Assembly (NCBI GenBank): GCA_013399855.1
Contig: VXAY01002462.1
Span: 1,171,259 to 1,235,258 of the forward strand
DNA length: 64,000 nt
Direction of reading: 5' to 3'
From: Oxyruncus cristatus
Taxonomy: Eukaryota > Chordata > Aves > Passeriformes > Cotingidae
The notes under the pieces were generated by a model, which saw nothing but the letters and a program-made list of their open reading frames with translations, was not told where the DNA came from and ran no database searches. This document shows, piece by piece, positions 50,001 to 63,071 of this stretch. Every line of letters begins with the position of its first letter. The stretch's first letter is position 1. Position numbers and translations under genes: made by a program.

Positions 50001-53000
50001 GAGGTGATCAAATGAAAAAGTCTGAGGAGTCTTGTGTTGTACTAAAAGACTACAAGCATCAAGATGTATCAGGATTTATGGAGAACTTAGCGCAGGTCTG
50101 AACCATCTGCTAGAAGGCAACTTAGTATCACGTGGATTTACAGTATTTGTAATTCCCAAAGCGTCATTATCCAATATAGTCTAGATGACACAGTTTACCA
50201 TAAACCCCTCTATAAATCACCAGGATTGGGGTTTCTCAGTGGAGATTTCTGGGGCTCCATTAATTATTTCTATGTCAACCTCAGCAGGTAACTGAACAGA
50301 CCTCTAGTCAATAAGCTTATATGCATTATCCAGAGTGCTGTATGCAGTAATGTCACAGATGTACAGCTGTTAAAATTTTTACGGAGATCTGCAAATGAAG
50401 GACAGATGGGGAAAAAAAAAAAAAAAAGAATACTCGCGCAACTGTGCTTTACCTAAACTTAAAACTATCTGATTTATCAACACAATGAAAGTACAAATTA
50501 AGAGCTCTAACCACCATGTCTCCAAAAGTAATTTTTAAAATGAAAGATTTCATGAGGTTGCAAGCCGTTTCTGGGGGAAATATCAATTAAAAACAAAGCA
50601 CTAGCGAAATTACCCCTCTGTTTGTAATTTTACATAAAAGATGGTTGTTACCACTACCTGCGTCCAAGACCAGGCAGTTTTGACCCCTCTGAAGACCAGG
50701 GCCTGAGACATCTCACAGTCACACTGCTGCTAGTTACTCTGGCAACAGCAAAGCTCCTGCAGAGAAGACAAGGCCCCAAGATCTGGACTTCTTGTCTGCA
50801 GTCTAGCAGAGTCAGTTCAGCCCTAATCCTGTACAGCCACAAAAAAGCCTGGACAGGACCACACAACACAGACTTTTCAGACACCTGGTGGTTAAATTGA
50901 AATCACTAACTGGTAACAGAATCAGGCACAATAAAATCAAATCAAAATAAATGAAAATAAAAGCATGAAAAATACATGAAGAGTAAGATCCACAACCCTG
51001 TCACAGACTGATTTTACATGACTTATTATGGTGAAAATCAGGTGGTGTAATTAGTTTCACATCATTACTGCTACGTGTTTTGGAACCACACTTAACTACA
51101 GGTATCATTAAAGTTAAGGAATTGCTTCTTTTATGAGGAGAGAAACATTTGCAGCTCTACAAAACACAGACTAGCCATCAGGGAAAACATACTAACATCT
51201 GAATTTAATCATATGTTCCTTCCATCTCAACAAATGGACTTCAGAAAGTTTAGTACCAATGCAGTAGTATCAACACAAGATGTGGAAAATATTCTTGTGG
51301 TTAAAATGTACTTGGAAGAAATATTTCAGACTGCCATTTTCATACGCCAAGCTTCCCCCAGATTAAAGTTCATAAAGAAAACAAAAACACTTTTTCCATT
51401 TACTTTGCTCTGCCCATTTTTTTATTTGCTGCTTGCATGCATGGAAAAGAAAGTTGATTTTGCAACACGAAATATTATGACTTACAGCTTGTTGAAAGGA
51501 TCATTACATATTTCCTCCTATTTCTTTCCTTCTGCTATTAACACTTTTCCAAGCAATAGCTATATTCTGTATAACTGTATCTTGACAGTAGATCTCTACA
51601 CAAATCAACATTTCAGGTATAATCCATGACATTTAAGATCTGCAAGTGCTGTTCCTACCTGATGATGATCCTGCTACTTATTATAGCACAATCTGGTTCT
51701 ATAAAAAGTGGCTGAATAAACTGGCTTTTTCCAAGAAAGGATAAGGAATCACTTCTAAAGATCTTCCAACCCATGACATAAGAAAAATTTCACTATATAT
51801 CTGCATGGTAATAGGATTTATATAGGCTGTAAATCTCTTTTCATCCCTTTTTAAAATACCGATTTCATGATTCTTTCTTAGAAGACTAGGCACCAAAAAT
51901 AGCTTTCTCTGAATATCTGAGTTCTCTCAAAATTTGACTTTCAAAAGCAAAACAGTGAGACTCAATGAAACTGGTCTGTGAAAAAGCAAACGGCCTCCAA
52001 GCAAGTATCTTGGCTTGTATGTATCTAATGGGAAAAAAATCTATGGGTAAATCTACTTGGATGTTTGGTTATCCACATGATAATTTTCATCTCTACATTT
52101 CCAGAGAAACCATGAAACTGGTGCAAAAATTACGGGAAAGCATATGTGCTGGGGCTGGAGTCCAAACCTTTGGGAAGCCAATACTCCTCCTTATGTCTTT
52201 CTGCAAAAATACTATTTGAAACTAGTCCAAGAACTATTTCCTAAAAGACTTCTCATTACTAGGGACTTTCCTCAACAATTTAACACTCTCATATTCCAAG
52301 ATGCTAAGGCTGTGCCTCCTTCTGACTAATGTCCAAATTCCTAACCTTAACTCCTTTTCTGAATGTGCTCTGAATTCCAGAATGATGCTATCTGCCATCA
52401 GACCCTCCTTGTACCCAGGGTTACACAGGTTTGTGTCAACTAAAATATTACTAACTGGATCCCAGCTACTCCTTTGCATGCAGGAATGGTTCTGTGCTGA
52501 AGTTAGCACTTTTTGAGCAGGTTCGGTATCTCCGTGGGGAAAAACATCATTAACTCTGAATAAACCAAAACATGATGTATCTCTGGAAATCTGTGCAGAA
52601 ACACAGCTTTCATTTTCTAAATCTGATTTCTGAAAGAGCAGGTCTGTCTCTTTTGGTGTTTATCTGAATCCCTGGAGGAGTCAGTGGTCCACTGAAAATG
52701 AGACTGCTTTAGTCTAGATTTACTGCAAATCAGTGAGTGCGGAGTTCACAATTCACTCTGGTTATATTCTAAATGACTTTTCTCTTGGATGATGGCTTGA
52801 TAAAACTGTCATTCAACTAAAGAAAAAAGTTCATCACCACAAGTTTCAAAAACGCTTTACTAATTCTTGGGATCACAGAGAAGCCAAATGGCACATATGT
52901 ATCAACGATAGATGTCCTTTCCATGCTGAAACTCTAGGTTAAAAAAAATCTCCTCCCTGGTTTGAAAAAACATCAAAGAAACTGTCAAGAGTTTCTTGGA

Positions 53001-54267
53001 TCAAATTCAGCTCTGAAGTAGCTCTTTATTTTACAAGGAAGATTAACCAGATGATGCAGGACATTCACACTTCTTTGATTCCTTTGACATTATTCCCTTT
53101 GGGATTTCTCTGATCTGTTTCACAAGGCAGTTCTCCTTGAAGCACCTGAAGAGGGTCTATGCCAAATATAATTCCTCCACAGGACAGAAAAGAGCTTCTT
53201 CTCCCTTATTGGCATTCCCTTTGGATACTTCAGCAGACCTTGGCTGGCCAAGGACAACAGATCACAACTGAAAGAAACACTTAGCCAAAGCTTCAGAGAA
53301 GTTTCTAGCCCCAAAAGTGGAACTAAGGAGAAATGGAAGGGCTCAGAGCACAATCTATAAAATCCTAGCTTGACTGTCAGGTATGTAAGGCTGGGACCAT
53401 TTCCGTGGTCATTGCTATGGCCAAACCTCTTCTATCCTGTGACAATTCACACCTCTTTCAGAAAGCATTATAAAAAAAAAGTTTCATCCTTTTACAAACA
53501 AAGCATTACAATGTCTTATTTCGAATAATGTGCCCATAGCTTTAAATTTTTAAAGAATTCTTTTGATCATTTCTAGTACTTTGAAAAACTTTAAATCCCA
53601 CATGCACTAGATTTTTTGTTAAAACACATAAAAAGTTGGGGGAAAAGAAAAAAAGATACTTTCCCTTAGATCATAATCCCTTAGTTGATTTCTTTCTAGC
53701 ATTTCCATTTCTGGTGGACAGGATACTAACAGTAAAGAAACATACAGTCTGCATCTGAAAACTAGATACATTTTCCTATTTTCATGCCAGTCTTTACCAC
53801 ACCAAGTAGAGCAAAAATGGAATAGCATAAAAGTACCACATTCTTTCAGATGTACATATTTACGTCACTAGGACTTAACTGTAATGTGATCCTAAATGCC
53901 ATGCTTTTGAGGGAGGGGTTGTCTAAATGAGAAGCAAAATATGCAGCAGAGGAAGAGGAGTAAAAAGTAAAGATTCTAGACAAAAGAAGCTGCCAAAAGA
54001 ATAAACTAAGTGAAATAAAACGAAAAAGCAGGCAGCACAGGATGACATTCTAAGAATAATCCCTACTGTGTACAAATGTCCTAAACATAAAACCTACATT
54101 GGAACACTAAAAAAAGGAAAAAAACCAAAGGCGGACATATAGGTAATCTATATGTCCTATACTGCTTTACCTACAGCAATGTATTACATATATTTTTAGG
54201 AAAATAATTTAGTCTTTTTTAACTGTTGACTGGAAATTAGAAAATGTAAGGCTCCTTTACAATAAGG

Positions 54268-55020
54268 GGCGGAACCACAAGCCTGTCAGCCTGACCTTGG
54301 TACCAGGGAAGATCACGGAGCAGATCATCCTGAGTGCCATCACGTACCATGTGCAGGACAACCCAGCCAGCATGTGTTTAGGAAAGACAGCTCCTGCTTG
54401 ACCAACCTGTCTGCTTTTATGACAAAAGTGACCTGCTTAGCAGATGGGGGAAAGTCCACGGATGTTGTCTACCTAGATTTCAGCAATGTGTTCGACACCA
54501 CCTCCACAGAATCCTCCTGGACAAACTGGCTGCTCATGGCATGGATGGCTGTACTCTTCGCTGGGTGAAAAACTGACTGGATGGTTGTGCCCAGAGAGTG
54601 GTGGTGAATGGAACTAAATCCAGCTAGTGTCCAGTCATAAGTGGTGCTCCCCAGGGCTCAGTACTGGGGCGGGTCCTGTTTAATATCTTTGTCAATGACC
54701 TAGGTGAGGGGAGCAAGTGCACCCTAAGCAAGTTCGTGGATGACACCAAGTTAGGTGAGAGTGTTAATCTGCTGGAGGGCAGGAAGACCCTGCAGAGGGA
54801 TTTCAACTAGCTGGATAGATGGGCTAAGGCCAACTGGGTGAGATTCAACAAGGCCAAGTGCCAGGTTCTGCACTCGGGTCACAAAAACCTCAGGCAGTGC
54901 TACAGGTTGGGAGCAGAGTCACTGGAAGGAAAGTTGTGCAGCAGAAAGAGACTCTGAGGTGCTGGTCGGCTGAACACGAGCCAGCAGTGTGCCCAGGTGG
55001 CCAAGAAGGCCAAGTGCATC
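54268..55020 (+). mobile_element. CR1 LINE fragment, 5' part of an interrupted copy
   Basis: Starts within the reverse-transcriptase domain (agcctgaccttggtaccagg) and runs through readable RT blocks: VYLDFSNVFDT, the QGSVLG-like box near 54651, and FVDDTK near 54733, the position of the FADD catalytic box. It then reaches the [11 protein letters not shown] block, where it is cut by the LTR at 55021. Stops and frameshifts are numerous. The copy resumes at 55861. It is the longest CR1 copy of the window (about 1.34 kb of CR1 sequence). Confidence 0.9.
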
Positions 55021-55187
55021 TGTTAGACACCAGATCAGTAATTATTGGGTCAGAACCACCTTATGAGGAGTGTGTGGGTGTGTAGAGGGGGAAGGGATGG
55101 GTCAAACCTCACAGAGGTGGGATGGTATTGTATCCCTCATGGCAGGCCCCTGGAGCCCACACAGGGAAGCCCTGGGGTAGCTGTCAG

Positions 55188-55270
55188 TCACAAACAGCCC
55201 AGGAAAACTATAACACATTGCACCTCCTGGAGCCNTCACAAACAGCCCACAAATTGCACCTCCTGGAGCC
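55188..55270 (+). repeat. Imperfect tandem duplication around an N
   Basis: A 47-bp unit at 55188-55234 and a 35-bp unit at 55236-55270 share both ends (tcacaaacagccca and attgcacctcctggagcc) and differ by a 12-bp internal indel. They are separated only by the N at 55235. It may be a real repeat or an assembly join. Confidence 0.8.
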
Positions 55271-55563
55271 CCTAAACCAGGCTCAGATTGGCAGGGACAG
55301 TGAGAACACTGCTCCTCATCCTGGACTGGAACCCCAGAGTGGCTGGTGGGTGAGAGGCCCCACCTGGAGGGGTTGGCCATAGGGACCAGAGCAGATAAAA
55401 CCTAAGGCCTGTGTTTGTCTCGTGTCATGGCCCAGCCACCTGGACCTGTGAGAGCTCTACAAAGTTTCATTGGTAGTTGCCTCTTCTTCTTTCTCCTTCT
55501 CTCTTCTTGCTCTCTTTCTCTGCTCCTCTCTTGATGTTTTGGGGTGGCTTGGAGCTGGATGGA

Positions 55564-55623
55564 TTGGATTTTGACTTAAGTGTTGTGGATTGGTTGGATC
55601 TTGACCGAAGTGTTGTGGATTAA
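55564..55623 (+). repeat. 30-bp tandem duplication within the LTR
   Basis: Two consecutive 30-bp units share ttggat, ttgac and aagtgttgtggatt with few mismatches. They are internal to the solo LTR. Confidence 0.8.
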
Positions 55624-55860
55624 TATGTGCTGGGTCGGTATTGTGGGGGAACATTTTGTCTAGCTTGTGTAGTGCCCTTTTTGAACCTTTGCCAAGTTCC
55701 CTTATTTTCTCCCCTAAATTAGTAAAGAAACCTCTTGGGAACAAGTTGGGATTGTTCTCTTGGCACTATCTTGAGATATTAAAGAACCCTATATCTATAC
55801 TTCAAAGAAAAACTCCTACCTGAGCCCATGAGCCTGCAGCTCCAGGGCTGGAGTCTTACA

Positions 55861-56445
55861 GCATCCTGGCCTGTACCAGGAATAGTGTGGGCAGCAGGAG
55901 TATGGCAGTGATTCTCTCCCTGTACTCAGCACTAGTGAGGGCACACCTCAGGTGCTGTGTCCAGTTCTGGGCCCCTCACCTCAAAAGGACAAGAAGTGCT
56001 GGAGCATGACCAGAGCAGGGCAACGGAGCTGGTGAAGGGTCTGGAGCATAAATCTTATGAGGAGCAGTTGAGGGTGTTTAGTGTGGAGAAAAAGGAGGTT
56101 CAGGGGGGACCTCATCACTCTACAACAACTTGAATAGAGAGTGTAGGGAGGTGGAGAACGCTCTCTGCCAAGTCTGAAATGAAAATATGAGAAAAAATGG
56201 CCTTAGGTTGTGCCGGGGAGGTTCAGATTAGATATTACGAAAAACAAATTTCCAACGAAAGTGTGGTCAAGCATTGGAATATATTTCCCAGAGATATGGT
56301 AGAATCACCAACTCTGGAAGTGTTCAAGAGGTCTCTGAATGTGGCACTTGGGGATATGGTTTAGGGGTGATTATGGTTGTGCTAGTCTGACAACTGGACT
56401 AGATGATCTTGCAGGTCTCTTTGAACCCTGATAATTCTGTTATTA
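55861..56445 (+). mobile_element. CR1 LINE fragment, 3' part of the interrupted copy
   Basis: Continues the CR1 copy after the LTR: gcatcctggcctgtaccagg, the ORF2 C-terminal blocks (recognisable but with stops and frameshifts) and the untranslated end ggactagatgatcttgcagg, fading out near 56445. It joins logically to 54268-55020. Confidence 0.9.
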
Positions 56446-59400
56446 TGGGAAATTTGATCAAAAAAGACCCTCCAGACAGCCTCTCCTCTTCCATTAAGAA
56501 CTGTTAAAAATACCCAATTCTTCTCTCAGAATCATAGAATTATTTTTCCTTTATTCTAGAACATGAAACTCTGCCGGTAACACTATACTGTTGTCAGCTT
56601 ATCATTCTGAAGCAGCACAACTCCCTGTCATCTCTCACAGTATTTCAAATCAGTTGCATAAAATCCAGAGCAATTGACCTCAGAATTTGGTCTTTTTATT
56701 TGGTATGGAAATTTCCTTGTTTATATTAGATCTTTGGACAACTTCTAACTCCACTGACATAACAAATAGTATCATCCTTGAAACAATTATTGAAAGCGAG
56801 CAGAGTCAGTGTATTATACTTTAACCTTGGCAATGGCCCATCTGAAAATTAATGGATACCGTCTGGAAGATTAAGGAGACATTTGTCTTCTCTATTCAGA
56901 ATAAGAACACATTCTGCTCAGATTCAGAAAGTCAAAGCACCATTTCACATTATATCACAGAACTTAATCAACAATGTCCTAGCAGTGAAGCTTTAAGTAA
57001 GATCTGATTTTAGGAAAATAACTGTTTTTAGCCCTTCATCAATGGATATTAGGACTGACACTATCACTGTTTCAACAACACAGGCAGGTCTTTACACATT
57101 TTATAGGAGCAACTAATCTTGCCTTCTTCCTAGAATGCTTTATCTTTTTCCCCAAAGATACTTGTGGGTACTTACAAAGATGCAAGGATGTTAGTCCCCC
57201 TAGATGCATTTTATCATTAGTGGAAACATAAGAAAATTTAAAAGATGAATGTAAAATAAGAAATATAAAAAGGCTTCATTTAAAAGATGAGTAAGAATAT
57301 CTTGTTTAGACCATGCTTTGAATCAGCCTTTTCCAAAGCCTGTCCTTCCACGCTGACTAGAGAAGTTACAGAAGATACACCGACAGCGTATGTAAAAGCT
57401 GGAGGCAATTCTTAATTAGGAACCCATACTTCTGCTGAATCTTAAAAAATAAGTTTATGGGAGTAATATTTACTGTTTCCATAGGCACTAAGCTGTCTAA
57501 GGAACCACAGCATTTCCTTAAATTACTCATAGCAATTCTGGGGCAAAATCAACAGAAAGTTTATTATGAAAATATTGACAAAACCTTTCCAAGTTTGATC
57601 ACAGGAGGCAAAATTAGTCTAGTCTTACTGGCTGATATTTACTTTTGCCAAAATAAAATGACCTGATATAACAGCACTGTGCCAATACAATTATACAGCA
57701 GAATCAGATTCTTCTTAGTACCTTAAAAACAAACATTTCTTTGCTTTTGTGATTACTCTGATAATACCATAGACCTGCCTCAGAATTTTTTTTTCAGCAA
57801 TAGATCATTATTAGTCAAAACCAAAATCTGTTGATATTTCAGTTATTGCTTTATCAACTGTGCTTTTCAGGATTATGCTTACATAATCTACCTAGTTATA
57901 TGGCTGACACACGAAATGCTACTCAAAAGTGGTGTCTAACATGATGAATAAAATAGAAAAGTTCATGAGAATGTGTAAAGAGGTTTTGTCCATGGATATA
58001 AGCAAATGAAAATGCTGAAAAATAGCAAAAAATGTAGGCCCAGGTTGGATTGGATTAATGACTTCAGTCAAAGCAGAACCTTAACTTTTACCAAAGGAAA
58101 GAACTCAAGGTCTCCTGAACACCATCTAGAATGCTTCTATTTGAAATAAGCTTACTCCTTCCCCTCTTCTCTCATCAAAAGGAGACACATTCCACTTTTA
58201 CTTCAGCTCACCCACCCCAAAAAGCTACTCTGCCTTTTGCACTTTTTGTTTCTCTGTATGAAGAGTTAGGATACGTCTGTAAGGAGTACCAGTTTTTCAA
58301 GTCTTAAGCTCTGAGCAGCTTATTGATCCATGACACTTTCTCCATCTTCCTGCAGGTATCTCATTCTAGAGCAATCTTGAGTTGCTGCACATTTCAGCTT
58401 CTGTTTTTCACTGGAAAAAGTGATTCCATTTATAATCTCAACATCTAGTACCACTCCAACAGTGTTGAAGACATTTTTCCCTCTCCCAAACAGCAAAACT
58501 AGAAATTTTTATAATCCATGGAAATGTAAAACTGGAAAAAAGGTAATTTTTTTTCTTCTACATCATGTCCCCTGTGCCTTTAGCAACACAAAATTCTGAT
58601 TTGAATTAATCAAAAATGTTGGACTATCAAAGACAAATGACACAATTTTAAGTTTCTTTAAAAAGAGTATCTGAGTAGCATATATTCTTTCATGTTTCAT
58701 ACCGAATAAAATCAAAGATACTAACTACTACTACTTTAAACTATATTTAATGCATTTTATTTTAGCCATACATCATCTGCTGCATGTTAAAGGAACTAAG
58801 TATCTTCTGAATTCATTTGCTAACCCTAAATTTGATGTTTTGCATGAGAAATAGCACAAGCAAGTATACGCCTACAGATACCAGTGCACATAGTCACATT
58901 TTATCATCAGTCCCTTACCAACTGCTTGGTGTGAAATTACTACTTTTCCTCTTCTATCATGACGAAAGTTTTTAGCAAGCATACTTTGGCTTTTGCTGAG
59001 AATGAGTTTAAAATTAGTTTATCCATTGTTATACCTCTTTCTACCATCATTTAATAGCTCCACCACCACTTTCGGGCAAGAAATAATCTTGTGCAAAAAA
59101 ATAATCAAGAAGAAAAAAGAAATTCGTTACCTGTGCTCATAAAAATAAACCCAGATGTATGAGTTGTAAATTTGAAAAATAAATACATCATCATTTATAT
59201 AGAGCCTAAGAACTTCGTAAAGATTTGCTACAATCAGTTGCTCAGCTTTGTTAGATGCACCCACTTTTTATCAAAATAATAAGAAATTATTTCTTATGTA
59301 GAAATAATTAAATGTTTATGTGGATCTGTGATTTAGTTGTGTTTACAGAATTCTCAGAGGGTTTTCTTTTTTCCTCTTCATGCACCCTTAGGACACTGCA

Positions 59401-62400
59401 AAGGCAGAAGACATAGTTGTCCTGCCATTTCAGCATTTCAACATGTCAAACAAACTGAGATTATAATTGTCAGAGAAGGCATCTAGGGCCATGCCACTTA
59501 AAACCTCTCAATAACAGAAGACAGCTCAAAAATCTTAAGGAAGAAACCTCTTGTCTGCTCCGCTGGAGAACTGTGCATCTGTAAAGCTCCACATGCAGAA
59601 TAAAACCTTAAGATGTTATCTAATTGCAAATTACATAGTTTTAACAATCAATACATGAATTACTTTGTGGGGATTAAAGCTGTTTTCTGGACAAAAAGAA
59701 AGAGACATACAAACTGGTCTCAGCAGCTTGCAGTAACATCCAGGAAGCAGCTGTTGCAGCACAAGAAAATGAATAGAGAAGAGTACTTTTCTGACAGATT
59801 CTAAGATATTAACACTGACTGCTTTCCTAAGTAATGATCTGTAAGTGGAAAGATTAACACTAAAGTAATAGTACATACAAAAGTAAATAATCACTTTGAA
59901 TTTTAGTAGATAGACTGAAAATTATCATTATGAAAATAACCTATTTTCAAGTCACTTGTTTTAGGAACTCAGTACAATATTGTATGCTAACTGCTTAGCA
60001 GAGATTGTGTCACTGTAACACAAAATAAACTAAATTAGTTTTGCAAGATTCATGCCAAACTATTCTGTTACGTTATCGGAGCAGAAACAGTTCCTTGTTT
60101 TAACAGACTCATAGGTAAGATGAGAGGCATTTTAAATCAGTTGAGAGTCCAACTTTTCTGTGAATGTAAGAATCATACTTTGAGATGAATGGCACATACA
60201 CTTTGTTTAAATAATGAACAGACAGTATAGTAAGAGCAATCAGTGTGTAATTAGACTTAAGCCTAATTAACAGAGATAACAAAAGCACATAAAACACTTC
60301 TGTAAATACGGAGCTCAAATGAGTGTAGGGAAGAAGAATTACTTATCAATTCATTAAATTAGAGTGATTCTGAGCTTTGCTGTTGCCTGTTAAAATTTGG
60401 TGCCCAAACTCTTTAAAATACTAATCTTTGTTGGCACTCCCTTTGAAAGATTTTGTACAAATTTACAGGGTAGCATCATAATTCACTGTCTTTGAGACTC
60501 CAGTACCAGAAAGCAAAGGATCTGTCTCAGTCAATAACTGGAAAATTTGGAAATCAGAGTATGTTGTCACTTCTTCTATCAGAAACAATTCTGTTGAAGA
60601 TTAAACATAATCTTGATAAAATGGCCTTAGAAAGATCCTACTTCTTCATGAACAGTCTTACAGACTGAGACAAAGTCAATATTAATGAAGAGAAACAGCC
60701 TGAGAAGCACTATCTGCATAATATTACTTTGAATTACTCCAAGACTTGATTCAACCACCAGAATTTTTCAGCTCCTTTTACAGTAAGTGAAAAAAACAAC
60801 AAAAGAATTTTTAGTTTCTTTTTAGAACAACTAACAATGCAATGCTGTTTGTCAGTGAAAGGTTTTTTGACAAAAGAAATGCTTTCATTGATTACCCTGA
60901 ATTATAAATTATAGCTTTCTAATTCTTCCTCTTATAAATGAATACTCTTCACAATCTAGCCTCACATGTCAGACAAAAAAGATGAAACTTTTATAATGGA
61001 AATTTAATTATAGTACAGTTTTTGCCAGTTGTCATTCCAAAGTCATCTATAATTATGCTCAGGTCATTAATTTTTTTTTTCCATTTACTTGGTCAAACAT
61101 GCCAGTTACACATTGGTTCATCCTCTCAAATTCAACACTATACAACAGTAATTAAGTAAATTATTGAATTTTTTTTATTTTTTAAGCTAATTGCAAACAA
61201 AACTTCTGGAAAAACAGTCAAAACAAAGAGTAACTGACAGACAATTTGATTTTTGTTTCCAAAGAACATAAATTTTTAGAAATGAAAGGGCACTTCTGTA
61301 TGTCAAGAGTAAACACTTACTATTGCCTTTTTGCTTTACATGCATTTTCCCACATGTATAATTCTAAAAGATAACAGTTCACTATAAACATCATTTTCTA
61401 CTGCAAAATTTCTGCACCAAAATACCTTCAGAGAGCTTTTTGAAAGTTCTGAATCACGAATTAATGAATAAAACTAAACTTTCTCCCAAAAGAAAACCCT
61501 CTTCTTTCCTTCCAGGAAGCAGACCAAGTTTCACGGAATGAGCAGGCATGAACTAAATGCACAGATAGCTGTTAATATATTTAAAATAATAACAAGGGTG
61601 CTTAAACGATGGTATACATTGAAAGACAGTTCAATGCAGACATCAGCTGTATAAATTTGAAAACAAAATCGTTACAAGTATTTTAGATGGTTAAACATAC
61701 TGAAATACAAGACCCCTAAAACATTAACTTCATGGACAATTTTGCTTTAATACAATACTATTTTCCTTTTAATACAGTACCTCATGATAATGCTATGCAA
61801 TGCATTCCTCAATTTTATTTCTTATTTCTTTTTAGTTATTTAAGTATTTGCTTACTCAGTGCTTTCATGGTAAAATGTTTTATTTACTTTGGGACAGAAA
61901 TCATCTAGCCATGTAGGTAAAGAGCAGCAAAAAAAAGAAAACAGAGAAACTTTCCTCCCTCAGATGTTTGTGGTCTACAACAGTCTGGAAGAATCTCAGT
62001 TCCAGAGGGATGCCCCTCCCTGCCTAACCAACACACTCAGCAGCAATTACATGGACATGGATTGCCAAACAAAACCACTTTTTTACATCTACATAAGCTG
62101 AGGTCTAGCGCCCTGTGAACTATCTCAGTTTTGGTTTTCTGTAGTTGTAAACAGAAACGTGATGCACACTTGCTGACCAGAAGAGATGCTCGGACTGTAG
62201 GACAGCATTACGTGTTCATAGCACTGCAGTGACCTAGTGCCCTAAAGGAAAAGAGAGATTTTTTTTTTTTCTCACAAGTCAGGATACTTCTTCAGGATCT
62301 GCCCTGATTTCAGGTCTCAAACTGGGCACATAGTCTACAGTCTAGGCTATAAAATTGTAATCGCACTTTATAGCAAAAAGCAGTACCAGAAAAGCCAGAA

Positions 62401-62971
62401 ATCACACCATCGGCTTTTCTTCGTCAAAACTTTCAGGAAGTTGGACTGAATTCTGCACACAGTTCTACATTTGTAAAACGAACAAGTTTGCAAAGCCAAT
62501 ATGCCTCCCAGGCACTGAAAAAAACTGAGCGGTGTCATTGTTCATTTTCCTTTGAAGTGATGTAAAATTAATATACCATTCATTCTACAAACCTTTGATA
62601 TTACTCTTTCGTAAGCAAATAAAAAAAAATAAAACAAACTACTAAAAGGTTTAAAAAAACGAAGTATCTCTGTGTTTCCATATAGTTCCTGGATGTTTCA
62701 TGCTTCACAGATACTCCAACAGAATTGTGTAGTTATGTGTTTTTACGGTTGGCCAAAGCTGCTGGGCAAGACAGCACATGGTCTAATAGTCTCAAACAAA
62801 AGAGCAAGCCTTAAAATATCAAAACCAAGGAGCATGCCTGCCTGTTCATCCATTTCCATCTTTCAACACCCATTAACACTACTGGCAAATTTCATCCAAA
62901 TAACTTGTTTAAAATTAAAACTTATTTGACACAGTGGTGACAATTTAATTTCACAAGATGAGAGAGAGCCA
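56446..62971. other. Non-coding intronic stretch
   Basis: AT-rich with poly-T and poly-A tracts. A 20-bp word at about 56527 (agaatcatagaattattttt) resembles a CR1 tail but nothing follows it. No gene was recognised. Confidence 0.55.
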
Positions 62972-63071
62972 AAGTGCCATGGTCTAGTAATCACGGTGGT
63001 AGTGGATCAAGGGTTGGACTTGATGATCTCTGAGGTCTTTTCCAACCCGGCTGATTCTATGATTCCATGAT
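62972..63071 (+). mobile_element. CR1 LINE 3' end, short
   Basis: Starts at aagtgccatggtctagtaat and ends ggctgattctatgattccat. It is the last 100 bp of CR1, very similar to the end of the copy at 40110-40210, so it probably belongs to the same subfamily. No coding sequence remains beyond the final codons. Confidence 0.9.

Larger units (their letters stand above)
41588..54267. other. Non-coding intronic stretch
   Basis: About 12.7 kb without a recognisable gene or mobile element. It contains the (AAT)n run at 42846, inverted repeats at 44933-44999 and 47024-47046, an AT-rich block at 48.4-48.6 kb and a poly-A run near 50412. Confidence 0.55.
55021..55860 (+). mobile_element. Solo LTR nested in a CR1 copy (840 bp)
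   Basis: The ends tgttagac and gtcttaca form a short inverted repeat with one mismatch, beginning TG and ending CA. The CR1 word GCATC is duplicated on both sides (55016-55020 and 55861-55865). Removing the LTR and one copy restores the CR1 text, which proves the insertion order. GATAAAACC at 55394-55402 resembles a TATA box and ATTAAA at 55778-55783 a polyadenylation signal, giving the plus orientation. A 30-bp tandem duplication lies at 55564-55623. No retroviral genes are present. The GATAAAACC word is shared with the larger LTR at 37815, so the two may be related families. The single N of the window lies inside. Confidence 0.9.

Noticed and set aside
55457..55744. 95-codon minus-strand frame rich in Glu, Lys and Arg
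   Set aside because: It lies inside the solo LTR and arises from a pyrimidine-rich tract and a 30-bp tandem duplication.
56525..56546. CR1 tail-like word agaatcatagaatta
   Set aside because: Only about 20 bp match and the expected CR1 3' untranslated sequence does not follow.
59185..59230. tttatatagagcctaag-like word reminiscent of ancient SINE/LINE ends
   Set aside because: Too short and isolated to assign to any family.
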